A stretch of 44,663 nucleotides of DNA from Clostridia bacterium (GTDB lineage: Bacteria > Bacillota > Clostridia > Oscillospirales > CAG-272). The stretch is taken from contig JAFVQL010000007.1 of NCBI GenBank assembly GCA_017504785.1, forward strand, positions 1-44,663. The letters run 5' to 3'. Both the position numbers and the translations under genes were made by a program. Position 1 is the stretch's first letter, and each line of letters opens with the position of its first letter. Below are positions 24,866 through 35,700 of the stretch, piece after piece. The notes beneath the pieces were generated by a model. The model was given only the letters and a program-made list of their open reading frames with translations, did not search any database and was not told the DNA's origin.

Positions 24866-26125
24866 TCATTCAAAGCAAGAGCGGATGATCGCGATGACCT
24901 TATCCTGCTCCTCGGGGGTCATTTTATTATCGCTGGGAAGGCAGAGGCCGCGCTCGAAGATATCGGCGCCGACGTCCGTGCAGCCGCCTGCGATATAGGC
25001 GTTGGTGCGGCAGCGGCCGCTTCCCTCGCGGGTGATAAATTCGTGCATGCGGTACATCGGCTGCATATGCATGGGCTTCCAGATCGGGCGGCCCTCGGCG
25101 TTGTACTGCGCGAGCGTTTCAAGGATCTCGGTGGGGCAGGTCTTGCCCTTCTCGGGAATATAAAGCGCCTTTGAATCGTCCCTCACCTGCTTGCACATAT
25201 AGGCGGGATCGATGATCATGGCGGAAAGCCAATAGTTCGGCTCGGTGCCCTCGGTGATGGGATTCATCTGTATAGGCAGATCCTTAAAGCCCTCGCGGTA
25301 ACGCTCGTAGATCGCCTTTTTCTGTGCGATATGCTCCTCAAGGTAGGGATACTGACCGCGCACCACGCCCGCGATCACGTTGCTCATGCGGTAGTTGTAG
25401 CCGACCTCCTCGTGCTGATACCAGGGCGCGTTTTCTCTCGCCTGCGTGGACCACTTTCTCGCCTTGTTTGCCATTTCGAGATCGTTCGTCAGAAGGCAGC
25501 CGCCCGAAGAGCCGGTGATGATCTTGTTTCCGTTATAGCTGACGGCGCTGTAATCACCGAAGGAGCCGCACTGGCGGCCTTCGATCGTTGCGCCCATGGC
25601 CTCGGCGGCATCCTCGATGAGAAGGGCGCCGTGTTTTTCACAAATTCTCTTGATCTCGTCCATACGGCCGGGGAAGCCGTACAGCTCCGCAGAAACCACG
25701 AGCTTTACCTCGGGATACATCTCGAACGCCTTTTCGAGCGCAACGGGATCCATGTTCCAGGAATCCGCCTCCGTATCGATAAACACGGGGATACCGCCCT
25801 CGTATACCACGGGGTTCAAGGTCGCGTCAAAGGTCATATCGCTGCAGAACACACGCTTGCCCTCCAAAGCGCCGTGGCTGATCGGGGGCTTGCCGTAGAG
25901 CGTTTCGCCCGCGTGCTTCACGCAAAGATGCAGCGCCGCCGTGCAGCAGGAGAGGCCGACCGCATATTTCATCTGTGCCTTCTCTGCGGCAATGCGCTCC
26001 ACCTCGTTGATATTCTCGCCGACCGTGCTCATCCAGTTGGTCTCATACGCCTTGCGAACGTACTCCATTTCTTCGCCGTGCATCGTCGGCGTTGCGAGCC
26101 AAACCTTCTTTTCGAACTTTTCCAT
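24866..26125 (-). CDS. DegT/DnrJ/EryC1 (PglE-like) aminotransferase
   Basis: A PLP-dependent sugar aminotransferase, predicted to turn a nucleotide-linked keto sugar into an amino sugar. The PLP Lys201 lies in SYNGNKIITGSSGG, the cofactor Asp172 in IEDAAEAMGA, and the substrate segment is FDATLNPVVYEGGIPVFID (99-117). Length 419 is slightly above the usual 370-400. It is the first gene of the long unit and has a strong promoter 94 bp upstream. The expected partner, a UDP-GlcNAc 4,6-dehydratase, is not in the window and must be encoded elsewhere. Directly after it comes the initiating transferase gene, so its product is likely the first sugar of the repeat unit. Confidence 0.9.
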   Translation of the reverse strand: MEKFEKKVWLATPTMHGEEMEYVRKAYETNWMSTVGENINEVERIAAEKAQMKYAVGLSCCTAALHLCVKHAGETLYGKPPISHGALEGKRVFCSDMTFDATLNPVVYEGGIPVFIDTEADSWNMDPVALEKAFEMYPEVKLVVSAELYGFPGRMDEIKRICEKHGALLIEDAAEAMGATIEGRQCGSFGDYSAVSYNGNKIITGSSGGCLLTNDLEMANKARKWSTQARENAPWYQHEEVGYNYRMSNVIAGVVRGQYPYLEEHIAQKKAIYERYREGFKDLPIQMNPITEGTEPNYWLSAMIIDPAYMCKQVRDDSKALYIPEKGKTCPTEILETLAQYNAEGRPIWKPMHMQPMYRMHEFITREGSGRCRTNAYIAGGCTDVGADIFERGLCLPSDNKMTPEEQDKVIAIIRSCFE

Positions 26126-26218
26126 GCTCCGTTTCTCCGATTTCTCTAAAAGTATCTATCCTAAAATCTTCACCGCACGCCCGGGTTCAGGCGCGCAACG
26201 AAGGGTTTTCCGATAAAA

Positions 26219-26247
26219 ATTATACCATATTAACATATACAAGTCAA
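26219..26247 (-). promoter_or_regulatory. Strong promoter of the polysaccharide unit
   Basis: On the minus strand -35 TTGACT (26247-26242), a 17-bp spacer and -10 TATAAT (26224-26219), with AT-rich DNA upstream, lie before the aminotransferase. A GCGCGCC/GGCGTGC hairpin is seen in the leader. No other promoter of this quality was found within the following 21 kb. Confidence 0.88.
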
Positions 26248-26340
26248 TGATAATTATATAAAATAAAAAGAAAAATACTGTTTTTCGAGGAAAATGCTGA
26301 AAAAAACGGTGTTTTTTTGGGGAAAAGCGCAAAAAACGGA

Positions 26341-26377
26341 TAAAAAGAAGAGCGCGCCGCAAAGCCATGCGGCACGC
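26341..26377 (-). terminator. Terminator on the minus strand between giant gene and polysaccharide unit
   Basis: A 10-bp stem (26377-26368 with 26361-26352; GCGTGCCGCA against TGCGGCGCGC, one wobble) is followed on the minus strand by TCTTCTTTTTATCC. It would stop read-through into the polysaccharide promoter region. Confidence 0.8.
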
Positions 26378-26458
26378 CCTTGTCTTCGGAAAATAAAAGC
26401 GTAAAAGCTTGTACAAAAACAATTGTTTGCAAAATCAAGCGCAAACCCTTATAACGAC

Positions 26459-26505
26459 AAAAAGAGATAACATTTCGGTTCGTAGCCGAAATGTTATCTC
26501 TTTTT
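26459..26505. terminator. Bidirectional terminator-like 20-bp perfect stem-loop
   Basis: The arm 26459-26478 is the exact reverse complement of 26486-26505, with a 7-base loop. Five T residues close the stem on both strands. It forms the left border of the second hairpin array and may terminate the giant gene on the minus strand. Confidence 0.8.
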
Positions 26506-26516
26506 CAGTTGGTTTA

Positions 26517-26717
26517 ATGAAATCGTTGCACAGCAACGATGAAATCTTCACTTCGTTCAGATGAAATCCAAGGTGAAGCCTTGGATGAAATCAAATCCGT
26601 TTAACTTCAACCCGGCGAAGCAGGATTTCACCGCGATAGCGATTTCATCCGCCATAGGTGGATTTCACCCGCCGAAGACGGATTTGACTGCGTGATACTC
26701 CGTTCAGAGTATCACGC
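26517..26717. repeat. Hairpin-word array element, ATGAAATC/GATTTCA family
   Basis: ATGAAATC occurs at 26517, 26539, 26561 and 26585; its reverse complement GATTTCA at 26624, 26641 and 26661, with a GATTTGA variant at 26681. Between the words are small hairpins: GTTGC-ACA-GCAAC, CCAAGG/CCTTGG, CGC-GATA-GCG and TCCGCC-ATA-GGTGGA. It ends in an 11-bp perfect stem (GCGTGATACTC with its complement, 26690-26717). The design equals that of the elements at 1-200 and 44351-44600, but with another word. No reading frame is supported in 26378-26797. Confidence 0.85.
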
Positions 26718-26726
26718 TAACCACCA

Positions 26727-26760
26727 CCGCCGCAAAAAAGCATTGCGGCGGCGGTTTTTC
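26727..26760 (+). terminator. Plus-strand terminator after the second array
   Basis: CCGCCGCAA/TTGCGGCGG stem with an A-rich loop, followed by TTTTTC on the plus strand. No plus-strand gene lies upstream, so if it is used it would end a transcript of the array itself. Confidence 0.65.
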
Positions 26761-26797
26761 TTTATTTCGCAAATAATTGTTTGCAAAAAGCGATAGA

Positions 26798-29700
26798 TTA
26801 TCGAGGAAGCGAGGTGACTCCGTTCAAGAAGATCGCTTTCAAAAGCTCCTGCTTCTGCTCGCAAACCATACGGTAATACAAGCGCACGTAGGTGCTCTCG
26901 TAATGCTCCTCGAGAAGAACGTCCTGCCAGCGAAGCGCACCGAAGGTGATATCACCCGCGAAAGAAAGAGCGCCCGGATGATCGCCGAAGACGGCAACCG
27001 TGTTCTCAAGAGCCTGCTCGCGCTGCGAGCCGACGTGCGCGCGCATCAGAGCAAGCATACGAAGGTTTACTTCCGAAAGTGCCTCGCTTTCGGCAAATGC
27101 GCCGACGGCGAGATCCCTCTCGAAGTAAGAGGAAAGCACCTCGCCCGAATGCGTGGACTGATAATTCAGGAACGCGGAGGCGGGGCCGAATTTCTCGGTC
27201 TTTGCGCTGATCGCGCCGATGCGGCCCGTATCGTGAATGCGAGTCGCATGATCCGCGCTGCCGACGTGTACCGGCACGGGCAGGATCAGAACGCCGTCCG
27301 AAAGATCACGGTACGGAGAGGTCTCGAGCGAAGCGAGGATCGTCACACCGCCGAAGAGCGCACCGCCGCTTGCAAAGCGCGCACGCGCGGCACTTGCGGT
27401 TTCGGCACGAAGCACGCCCTTACCGCCTATTAGCTTATCGAGCTGATCCGCGAAGAGATAAAGCGCTTCGTTGTCCGCTCCGTCATAGAGAGAGACGGAG
27501 GAGGTGTACAGAAGTCCCGCAGCCGTCAGGCTATCCTCCGCAAGCACAAGGCCCGCCTTATCGGAGGAAGCGTTCGCATCGGTAAACGCCGCGCTGTAAC
27601 GCAGGAGCGCGTCATAGGTCCACTCGCCGCTCTCCGCCATCGCCGCCAGCGTCTCTACGGCGTTTTCACCGAGAGAGGAAAGCATCGTGGCGTTCACGGG
27701 AATGCAGTAGAATGCACGCGCAAGGTCGATGAAGTAATCCGATGCCAGAAGGTACATACGGTCGCTATCAAAGGCGAGCGACTCCATGTATTCGTACATA
27801 TAGCCCTCGCTGTCACCGATCGTTTCCGCATAGGACTCGTTCATCGCGAAGTCAAAGTAGTTATCCGAAAGCTCGGTCTTGAGGTTTGCAAAGCAGCCGA
27901 GCAGAGATGCGGCGAGCATATCGTATCCGAAGTTACAGTATACGTCCGCATATTTACCTATCTCCTGCTCCACGGCAATACGCTCGTAATTCTTCGACCA
28001 CGCATATTCGCCGATCATATCATCGGGAAGATAGCGGTACGAAGCCGAAACGCCGGTCGCCTCGGTGGCGGCGGCATTGCGCGCAAGGATCAAGTTCTCG
28101 GTTACAGGATCGGCGTCTATCGCGATGCCCGCCATAAAGGCTTGCGAAAGCGATTTAAAGGTTCCGCCCGAGTGGTTATTGATCTCAAGGGTGACCGTTT
28201 CGCTCTCCCATGTAAATTCGGGCTCTACCTGTTCGCCGCAATCATCGCAGAAGCCGTCCATGTTCTGATCGGCATGTGCCGTGCAGTCCACTGCCGCGGT
28301 GCAATAATCGCAGAGAAGATCGTGGTTATGATCCTTATGAACGAGGCAGACGAAGTAATTACACCACAGGCAGCCGCCGCCCGTTTCATCGAACTCGTGC
28401 ACGCAGTCCACGGCTTTGCCGCAAACGTCGCAAAGGAGATTATGATTTTCGTCCGTATGATCGCAAAGCGATCCGGTCACGATCTTGCCGTCCTCGCCGT
28501 AATACCAAAAGCTTCCCTGCTCTGTCTGTGCGACGGCGGTATAGAAATAGATCTCGGCACTCTCGAGGGGGCGGTTGTTTTTCGCCACGGTGATCTCGTC
28601 GAATCCGGTACTGTCACCCGCATAGCAAATGCTGTCAAGAGACGGGCAGCGAGAGAACGCGCCGTGTCCGATGCGAAGAACGCTCGCGGGCATGACCACG
28701 CGATCCAGCGACTTACAGCCGCTGAAGGCACCGAGGCCAAGCGTTTGCAGTCCCTCGGGAAGCACCGTCTCGGTAAGAGCGGTACAGCCGGAGAATGCGC
28801 CCAAGCGGATCACGCGCAGAGCATCGCCGAACGCAACGTCCGTAAGGCTCACGCAATTTGCAAACGCGGAAAGGCCGATGATCTCTACCCTGTCTCCGAG
28901 CGTGACACGCTCAAGAGAGGAGCAAAGCGCGAACGCCGCCGCGCCGATCTCCCTCACTCTGTCACCCACCGTGACCTCACGGAGGTTAGAGCAGCCCGCA
29001 AAGGCGGCATAGCCGATCTTCTTTACGCTGTCGGGGATCGAAACACCGATCAGACGGCGGCACGCCGCCAACGCCGCAGGGGCAATTTCGGTAACGGGTG
29101 CGCCGTTATAAATAGAAGGAATATAAAGGTAAGGATCCGTGCAGTCGCCGATCGAGATCACGGCGTAGGTGCCGTCATTCTTTTGCTTGAAGCAAAGTCC
29201 CTCTGGGAAGATCTCTCTGCCGCAAACGTCGCAGAAGCCATCGCCATCTTCGTCCGCGCAGAGCGAGATCGTGTGCGCGCACTCGTCGCAGATATGATTG
29301 CGATCCGCATCCGTGCAAGCACCCGCATTCTCACCGCAGATCTCGCAAAGGTGATCCCCGTCAAGGTCAATATCCTCGCAAGGCGTGATCCTTTCGCCGC
29401 AAATATCGCAGAGGTGATCGCCGTTATCGTCCTCACAATCGGTCAGCACCTTGCCGCAAATATCGCAAAGGTGATTTGCATCGTTATTTTGGCAGGCGGA
29501 AAGCGTTTCGCCGCAGACGTCGCAAAGATGATCGCGGTTTTCATCGCGGCATTCGGTCTGCTTGCCGCAATCGTCGCAGAGGTGGTCTTTATCCATATCC
29601 TTGCAATGGATAAGGATCTCGCCGTCCTCGCCGTAGTACCAGAAGTATCCGTCGGTCGCGGGCGCATGCTCGCAGTAGAAGAATACGGTGGCATCCGTCA

Positions 29701-32700
29701 GAGCGGTGTTACCCGCCGCCATTTCGATCGCGCCCCAGCCGGCGGCGCGGCCGCCGTAATAAACGGTGATTGCCCCGCAGTCCGCAAAGGCGTTTTCCGC
29801 CACGCTTGCAAGGCCCGTGCCGATCTCTATGGCTGCAAGAGAGGTGCAGCCCGAAAAGGCGCTCTCGCCGATGGTCTTTACGCTGTCCGTAAGGACGATA
29901 CGGCGGATATCCTTTGCATTCGCAAAGGCGCCCGCGCCGATGGCGGTGACAGGCTGACCAAGGTAGGTCGCGGGGATCACGAGCGTCGTATCCGTGCAGG
30001 TACCGATGCCCGTCAAGGTATAAGAGCCGTCCGCGTTCGCGGCAAAGGTGAAGCCCTCGCTCCAATCCGTCTCTTTGCCGCAATGCTCGCAAACGCCGTC
30101 TGCATTCGCGTCCTTGTGCGCGCTCTTGCTCTTTTGGCAAACGTCGCAAAGATGATCCTTGTCGGTATCCGCAGAGAGGCCGTTCAGCATGTCGGCGTAC
30201 AGATGTGCAAAGTAGGTATAGTTATAAAGCAGTTGGATCTTTTCGATCACTGCGGGATCGGTTTGATGATAGAGATAATTTTCAAGACTGTATTTATATT
30301 CCTCGGTCTTGCCGTCCTTGGTTGCAAGCAGGGTGAGCGTACCGAAGAACTCGTTGATATAGATCTGCTCGAAGATGACTATATCTCCCGTCATCGCGAG
30401 CGTTTCCTTTCTGCCGGAGGAAAGCGTGAGCTCCACCTCTGTGCCCGCTTCGCCGAGAAGCGCGATCGAAACCGTGCCGTTCGGCTGGAAGGCAATGAAG
30501 TGCAACAGGGTGTTACCCGCATTCTCCGAAGGACGCGCCGTGGGAACGGCTCTGCGGTAGCCCTCGGGGGCCTCGCAAAGCGAAAGTCTGGTGCCCGTCT
30601 GCGCCTCTACGTGCTCGACCATGGCATAGGTGAGATCGTGCGCGGCGGCGTAAGCACCCTCGGCAAGAATTGCCGCGGCGTACTGCTCGATGCTGACGTT
30701 GACCGCGTGCTTATACGCACCGACCGAAAGAAGGATCTGCACGGGAACGTGTGCAAGATTCGGTGCGATCGAGGCGGTGAGGCGATAATAGCCGTCCTCC
30801 GCCGTCATATCCGAAAGCGTATAGGTCACGCCTGCCACGCTTACCTCGCTCGCCCCAAGCGTCTCGGCAAGATAAATATTGAGTCCGATCGTGCCCTGCA
30901 GGGTAAGGCTCATACGAAGAACACCCGGGCGCACGGCAGCGACCTTGCTCTGTCCCAAAACGGAGCTTGTGTTCACGAGTGTGGGAAGGAAGGTATAGCC
31001 GAACATGCCGCCGACCGTCGCGTTTGCGTGGGTTGCGGTCTCGCCGAGCCCCCATACCTCGATGGGAAGGCCGTAGCCCCAATCCACCGATCCGACGCTA
31101 TCGACGGAGAAATATGCATAAAGGCGATAGGTCTTGCCCGCCACCGTTCTTTCGAGAAGGGCAGGCACCTTGCCTTCGGGCGCTTGACCGCCGTACAGAG
31201 CGGAAAGCGCATCCGTATCGGCAAGTGCCACGCCGTCATACTGCACCGCCGCGCCCGCACAAGGAAGGGTGAAGCCGAGGACGATCGCATCCGTGACCGT
31301 TAGCGAATATATACCGCCGTGAACGAAGTCGATCGCATCGCCGCCGTGCAGATACGCACCGCCGCGCACGGTCAAGGTCGCCTTTGCCGAATCGGAGAAG
31401 AAGAGTGCGCCGTCGGATTCAACCGTGATATTCTCGCCGTCGATCACGAGGTCTATATCCTCTCCGTCGGCTGCATAGAAGAGCGCGGAGGCAGAGAGGC
31501 TTTGAATGCGCGCACCGGGGCGCGAGGAAACCAGAGCAAAGAGAGGACTGTGAGAGCCTTGGAAGGCAAACGCACCGTCCGCATCGGCAGATACCGTGAC
31601 GGTATGGCCGTTCAGATCCAGCGTCACGCCGCCGATCGAGGAGAGAGTGGTACGCTCGGATAAAAGAATATCCTCGCAGAGCCGGATGCTTGCCGTGCCA
31701 TCCAGCGCGTTGAGTGCGCCGCGCAAGAGCGCTCCGAGGTCTGCCTCGGTCGCTCCGTCAAGGAACAGCTGATACGAGATCCGACCTTGGCTGTCGGTAC
31801 AGATAAACGCGATCGGGAGCTGCTCCGTCGGCATAACGGCGCCTTCGCAGAACGTGCAGCCGTCAAGGGTAAGGAGCGGCGCATCCGTCATGCCCAAATA
31901 AAGGAAATCCGCCAAGCCGCATTCGCTGAGGAAGCAGCAGCTCTCAAGGGTGATCGCCTCCGTGCCGCTCACCGCCATGAAGGCAGTACCGCGATGCGAG
32001 AGAACGAAGGTGGCGTTCGCCGCCGTGTAGAGCGGCGAAGGACAGAAGAAGTATTCTGCCGTGCTGCTCTCGCTCTGCACGAATCGGCCGCCGCGAAGGG
32101 CAACCGCCGCACCGCTTGCATTCACACGCGCGCATTCCACGGTGAGATTTTCTCCGTATTGCGAAGCGTTCTCATCGCTTTCGCCAAGCACGAAGGTCGC
32201 GCCGCTCGCCGTACCGATCAGGGTGGCGTTCTCGGCGATCACACGGCCGCCGAAGAGAGAGGAATAGAGATAGAACTCTCCGCGCTCCACCGTCATGGCC
32301 GTGCCCTCGCCCGTGAAGGTCAAGGTCTTGCCTTGCAGATCAAGGAAGCCCGCGCCGCAAGTGATGCCGCTCGCAAGCGTTACACTCTCGTACAGGGTGA
32401 TGCGCGCGCCATTCATCGTGCCGAGATAATTTTCCAACTCGGATGCGCTGTAATAGTAAAGGATCTCGCCGTTTACCGAAACGGAGAAATACACCTTTTC
32501 ATAGCCCGTCGCGTATACGGTCTGCCCTATCATGTCAGTGGTGACCGTCAGATCCGTAAGAAGTGTGCCGTTTAAATAGTACTTCCAGCCGTTACCCGTA
32601 TTGGCGTACGTGCTTCCGTTTGCACGGTAGGTTTGCGCCAAGGTGAAGGGCTCGATGGTCTTGCCCACGTAGAAGAGCTCGGTTCTGCCGTCGGGATAAT

Positions 32701-35700
32701 AAACGGTAACGAAGCCGGACGAGGAAGCGTTCAAGGCATACTTGAAGGTATATTCCTCGCCGTTCACGGTAACGCTCTGCTCCGCCACGGCGGTAAAATT
32801 CATACCGCTGTCGGTAGGCAGACTGCCCGAGAAGCCGAACAAACAGTCGGTGTGCGTCACACCGAAGGAAGTCTCGGGAATCATATCATAGAACTGACAT
32901 CCCGAGAAGGTCGGAGCGTTGGAAAGAGAGCCGTTCGCGTTAAAGAGAGAGAGCGAATTCACCGTGGAAATAAATTTGCAGTTCTTAAAATCTATTTTAA
33001 GGCCCGCGTTGTAGTACAGAGGTGCGGTTGTCTGCGTGATAACGAAGGTAGTGTTTTCTACCCCCTTGATATGGGTGTTGGAGCCGATTGACGTTCCCGT
33101 TCTGGAAAGCAGTAAAAAGTATTCTGCCGTGCTCTTGGTGCTTTGCACGAAGGTACCGCCGCGGAAATACACGCCCTTACCGTACATATACTCGTTCACG
33201 GAAGCGCAAACGACCGTGAGGTTCTTTCCGTAGGTATTCGCCCCTGCCGCGATCTCGCCGATATAGAGAGTGGCAGAGGGCTTGATCGCTTCGCCGTCTC
33301 CCCATTTGTATTCATCGTTGTTCGTGCGGAAGAGCGCATGATTTTCCGCCACAATGCGGCCGCCGGGGGTGGAAGAATACAGATAGAAGTGCGCCGCCTT
33401 AATATCCATCGCCGCGTTCGATTTATCGGGGATGGGGGTGAAGATGAAGGTCAAGGTCTTGCCGTTCAGATCGAGGAAATATTCCGCGCTCTTCACCAGA
33501 TCCGCATCGCCCGTGCGCTTGCCGGAAACGATGGTCTGCGAAAGCGTTACGTCCTCGTAAAGGGTAATGCGAGCGCCCGCATCCATCGCGCCGAGATAAT
33601 CCTGCAGAATGGATGCATAGGTGGATGCATCCGTGTAATAGGTGATCTCACCGTTCGCCTCGATGGAAAGGTACGCCTTTTCATAGCCCGTCGCGTACAC
33701 GGTCTTATTCAGCATGTCGGCGGTGACCGTCAGATCCGTAAGAAGCGTGCCGCTTTGGCTTCCGAGACGGAAGCTCCACCCCTCCGCGGTAAGAGTGTAA
33801 TAGTTTCCGTCTTCGCCGGCATACAACCGCAGATCGATCGCGGGAACGATCCGGGAGCCGACCGGGAAGATCTGCGAAAGACCGCCGGGATATACGACCG
33901 TACAGCCCTCTAGCGAAAGCGTGTACCCGAAGGTATACGCCTTGCCGCCGACCGAAAGGGCGACCTCGGAGATCGAAGAGAACGCAGCTCCCTCGAGCTT
34001 TTCGGAGGGGGCAGAGGCCGTGAAGCCGAACACGCAATCCTCATAGCTTACGTATACCTCACCCAAAAAGATAGAGGGATATATATTATAGAAGTAACAA
34101 TTCTTGAAGGCGGGCACGCCGAAAGTCTCGCCGTCCTGCCTGAAGAGCGCGACCGACTCGCTTGCCGTATGGATAAAGCGGCAATCCTCAAAGGTGATAC
34201 GCTCGGTGGTGGCGAAAAGAAGCATCTCCGCTTCGCCGCCCGTGATGAAGGATGCGCCCTTGATCTTCATTTGATTGCTTCCTTCCATCGGAAGGAAGGG
34301 CTCTGTGCCGCCGCTCTGCTCGAGCGTTACGCCGAGAATGGCGATCGAGGCGTTTTCTGCGCCACGGAGCATGCACGGGGTAAGAACGGTGAGATTTTCT
34401 CCGTATTGCGAAGCGTTCTCATCGCTTTCGCCAAGCACGATGCCGCCCGCAACACAGATCTTGCTTCCGCCCCTCACCGTGTAGACATGATCGCCGGCCG
34501 AAAGGAGCGCATGACTCGGTGCTTCGATCCTTGCACCGCCGACAGAGGAATAAAGATAGAGCCTATGCACGCGAACGTCGATCGCGGCACCTTCTCCACC
34601 TGCAAAGCGCAGCGTGTGACCGTTCAGGTCAAGATAATTCTCTGCGTTTTCCGTTTCGATCTTTGCGCTGCCGTGCGCGTTGATCACGCGAAACGCCTCC
34701 ACGGTGATATCCGAATAAAGCTTTATGCGCGCGCCGATGGGAAGCGAGGACATCAAAGCCTTGAAGTCAAATACATAGGTATCGGCATTTGCGTAGTACT
34801 CGATCCCGCCCTCGGTTTCTACGGCAAAAAATATCTTTTCATAGATGTGCTCTACCTCGAGGGTATAGCTCCCTCCGATCATATCCAGCGTGACCGTCAG
34901 AGAAGAAAGCTGTGCGCCATTCGCGCCGATGAGCGCCCACTTCTCTTCCGTGAGAACGTAGAAAGCACCGTCAGAATCGGTATACGTCTGCTCTGCCGTA
35001 GGAAGAGCGATCGTCTGACCCAGAGTATAGGAAACGGTCTTTCCGCTCGGCAAAGTAACCGTTGCCATGTTGTCTATCACGGAATCGGTCACGCCGTTCA
35101 GTGTGCAAGCGGTAAAATTAGGACTCAACGCGGTTCTGCTACCGAGCTTACACAGCTTGTATACCGAAGCATCGGCGGAAAATTGGCAATTCGTGATCTC
35201 CGGCGCGGCGGCACTCGTAGCGGCCGTATCGCCGAAAAGAGCCGCGGAGCCTTCCGCAAGAGTGAACTTTGCATACACGATCTTTGACACATTGAAAAGC
35301 TCGATAAAGGTGAGCGCGGGTGTGCTTTGCTCGTAAACGCCGCCAAGGATAGAGCCGCCGTTGCTTTGAAGGCCGGTGAAGATCGATTTTCCAAAGAAGG
35401 TGATATACTCCTTTCTTTGCGTTGCATTCGGAGAAAGGTCGCCGAGACAGATCTGGGATTTATCAGCACCCGTGCTGAACATATAATCCGCGCTCTCGTG
35501 ATGCCACTGCGCGCCCGCGACCTTGGAATAGATGTAAAAGATGATACCGCTGATCTTGACCGGCTCGGTCTGCGTCACCGTAACGCTGTGTCCGTTCAGA
35601 TCGAGGGCACAGGTGGTGTTTTTGGTAGCGCTTTCGTCCTCCCAGTTGGGATTGAAGCTTGAAAACTCCATATCGGCGTAAAGCGTCACGTAAACGACCC

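Noticed and set aside
26517-26717. CRISPR array
   Set aside because: Repeats are only 7-8 bases, spacers are themselves palindromic, and the word changes to its reverse complement halfway. No cas genes are present.
28142-31303. 1053-codon open frame on the plus strand
   Set aside because: It is antisense to the giant gene and arises from its codon bias; no start signal, no promoter, and a His/Arg/Ala-rich translation without recognisable domains.
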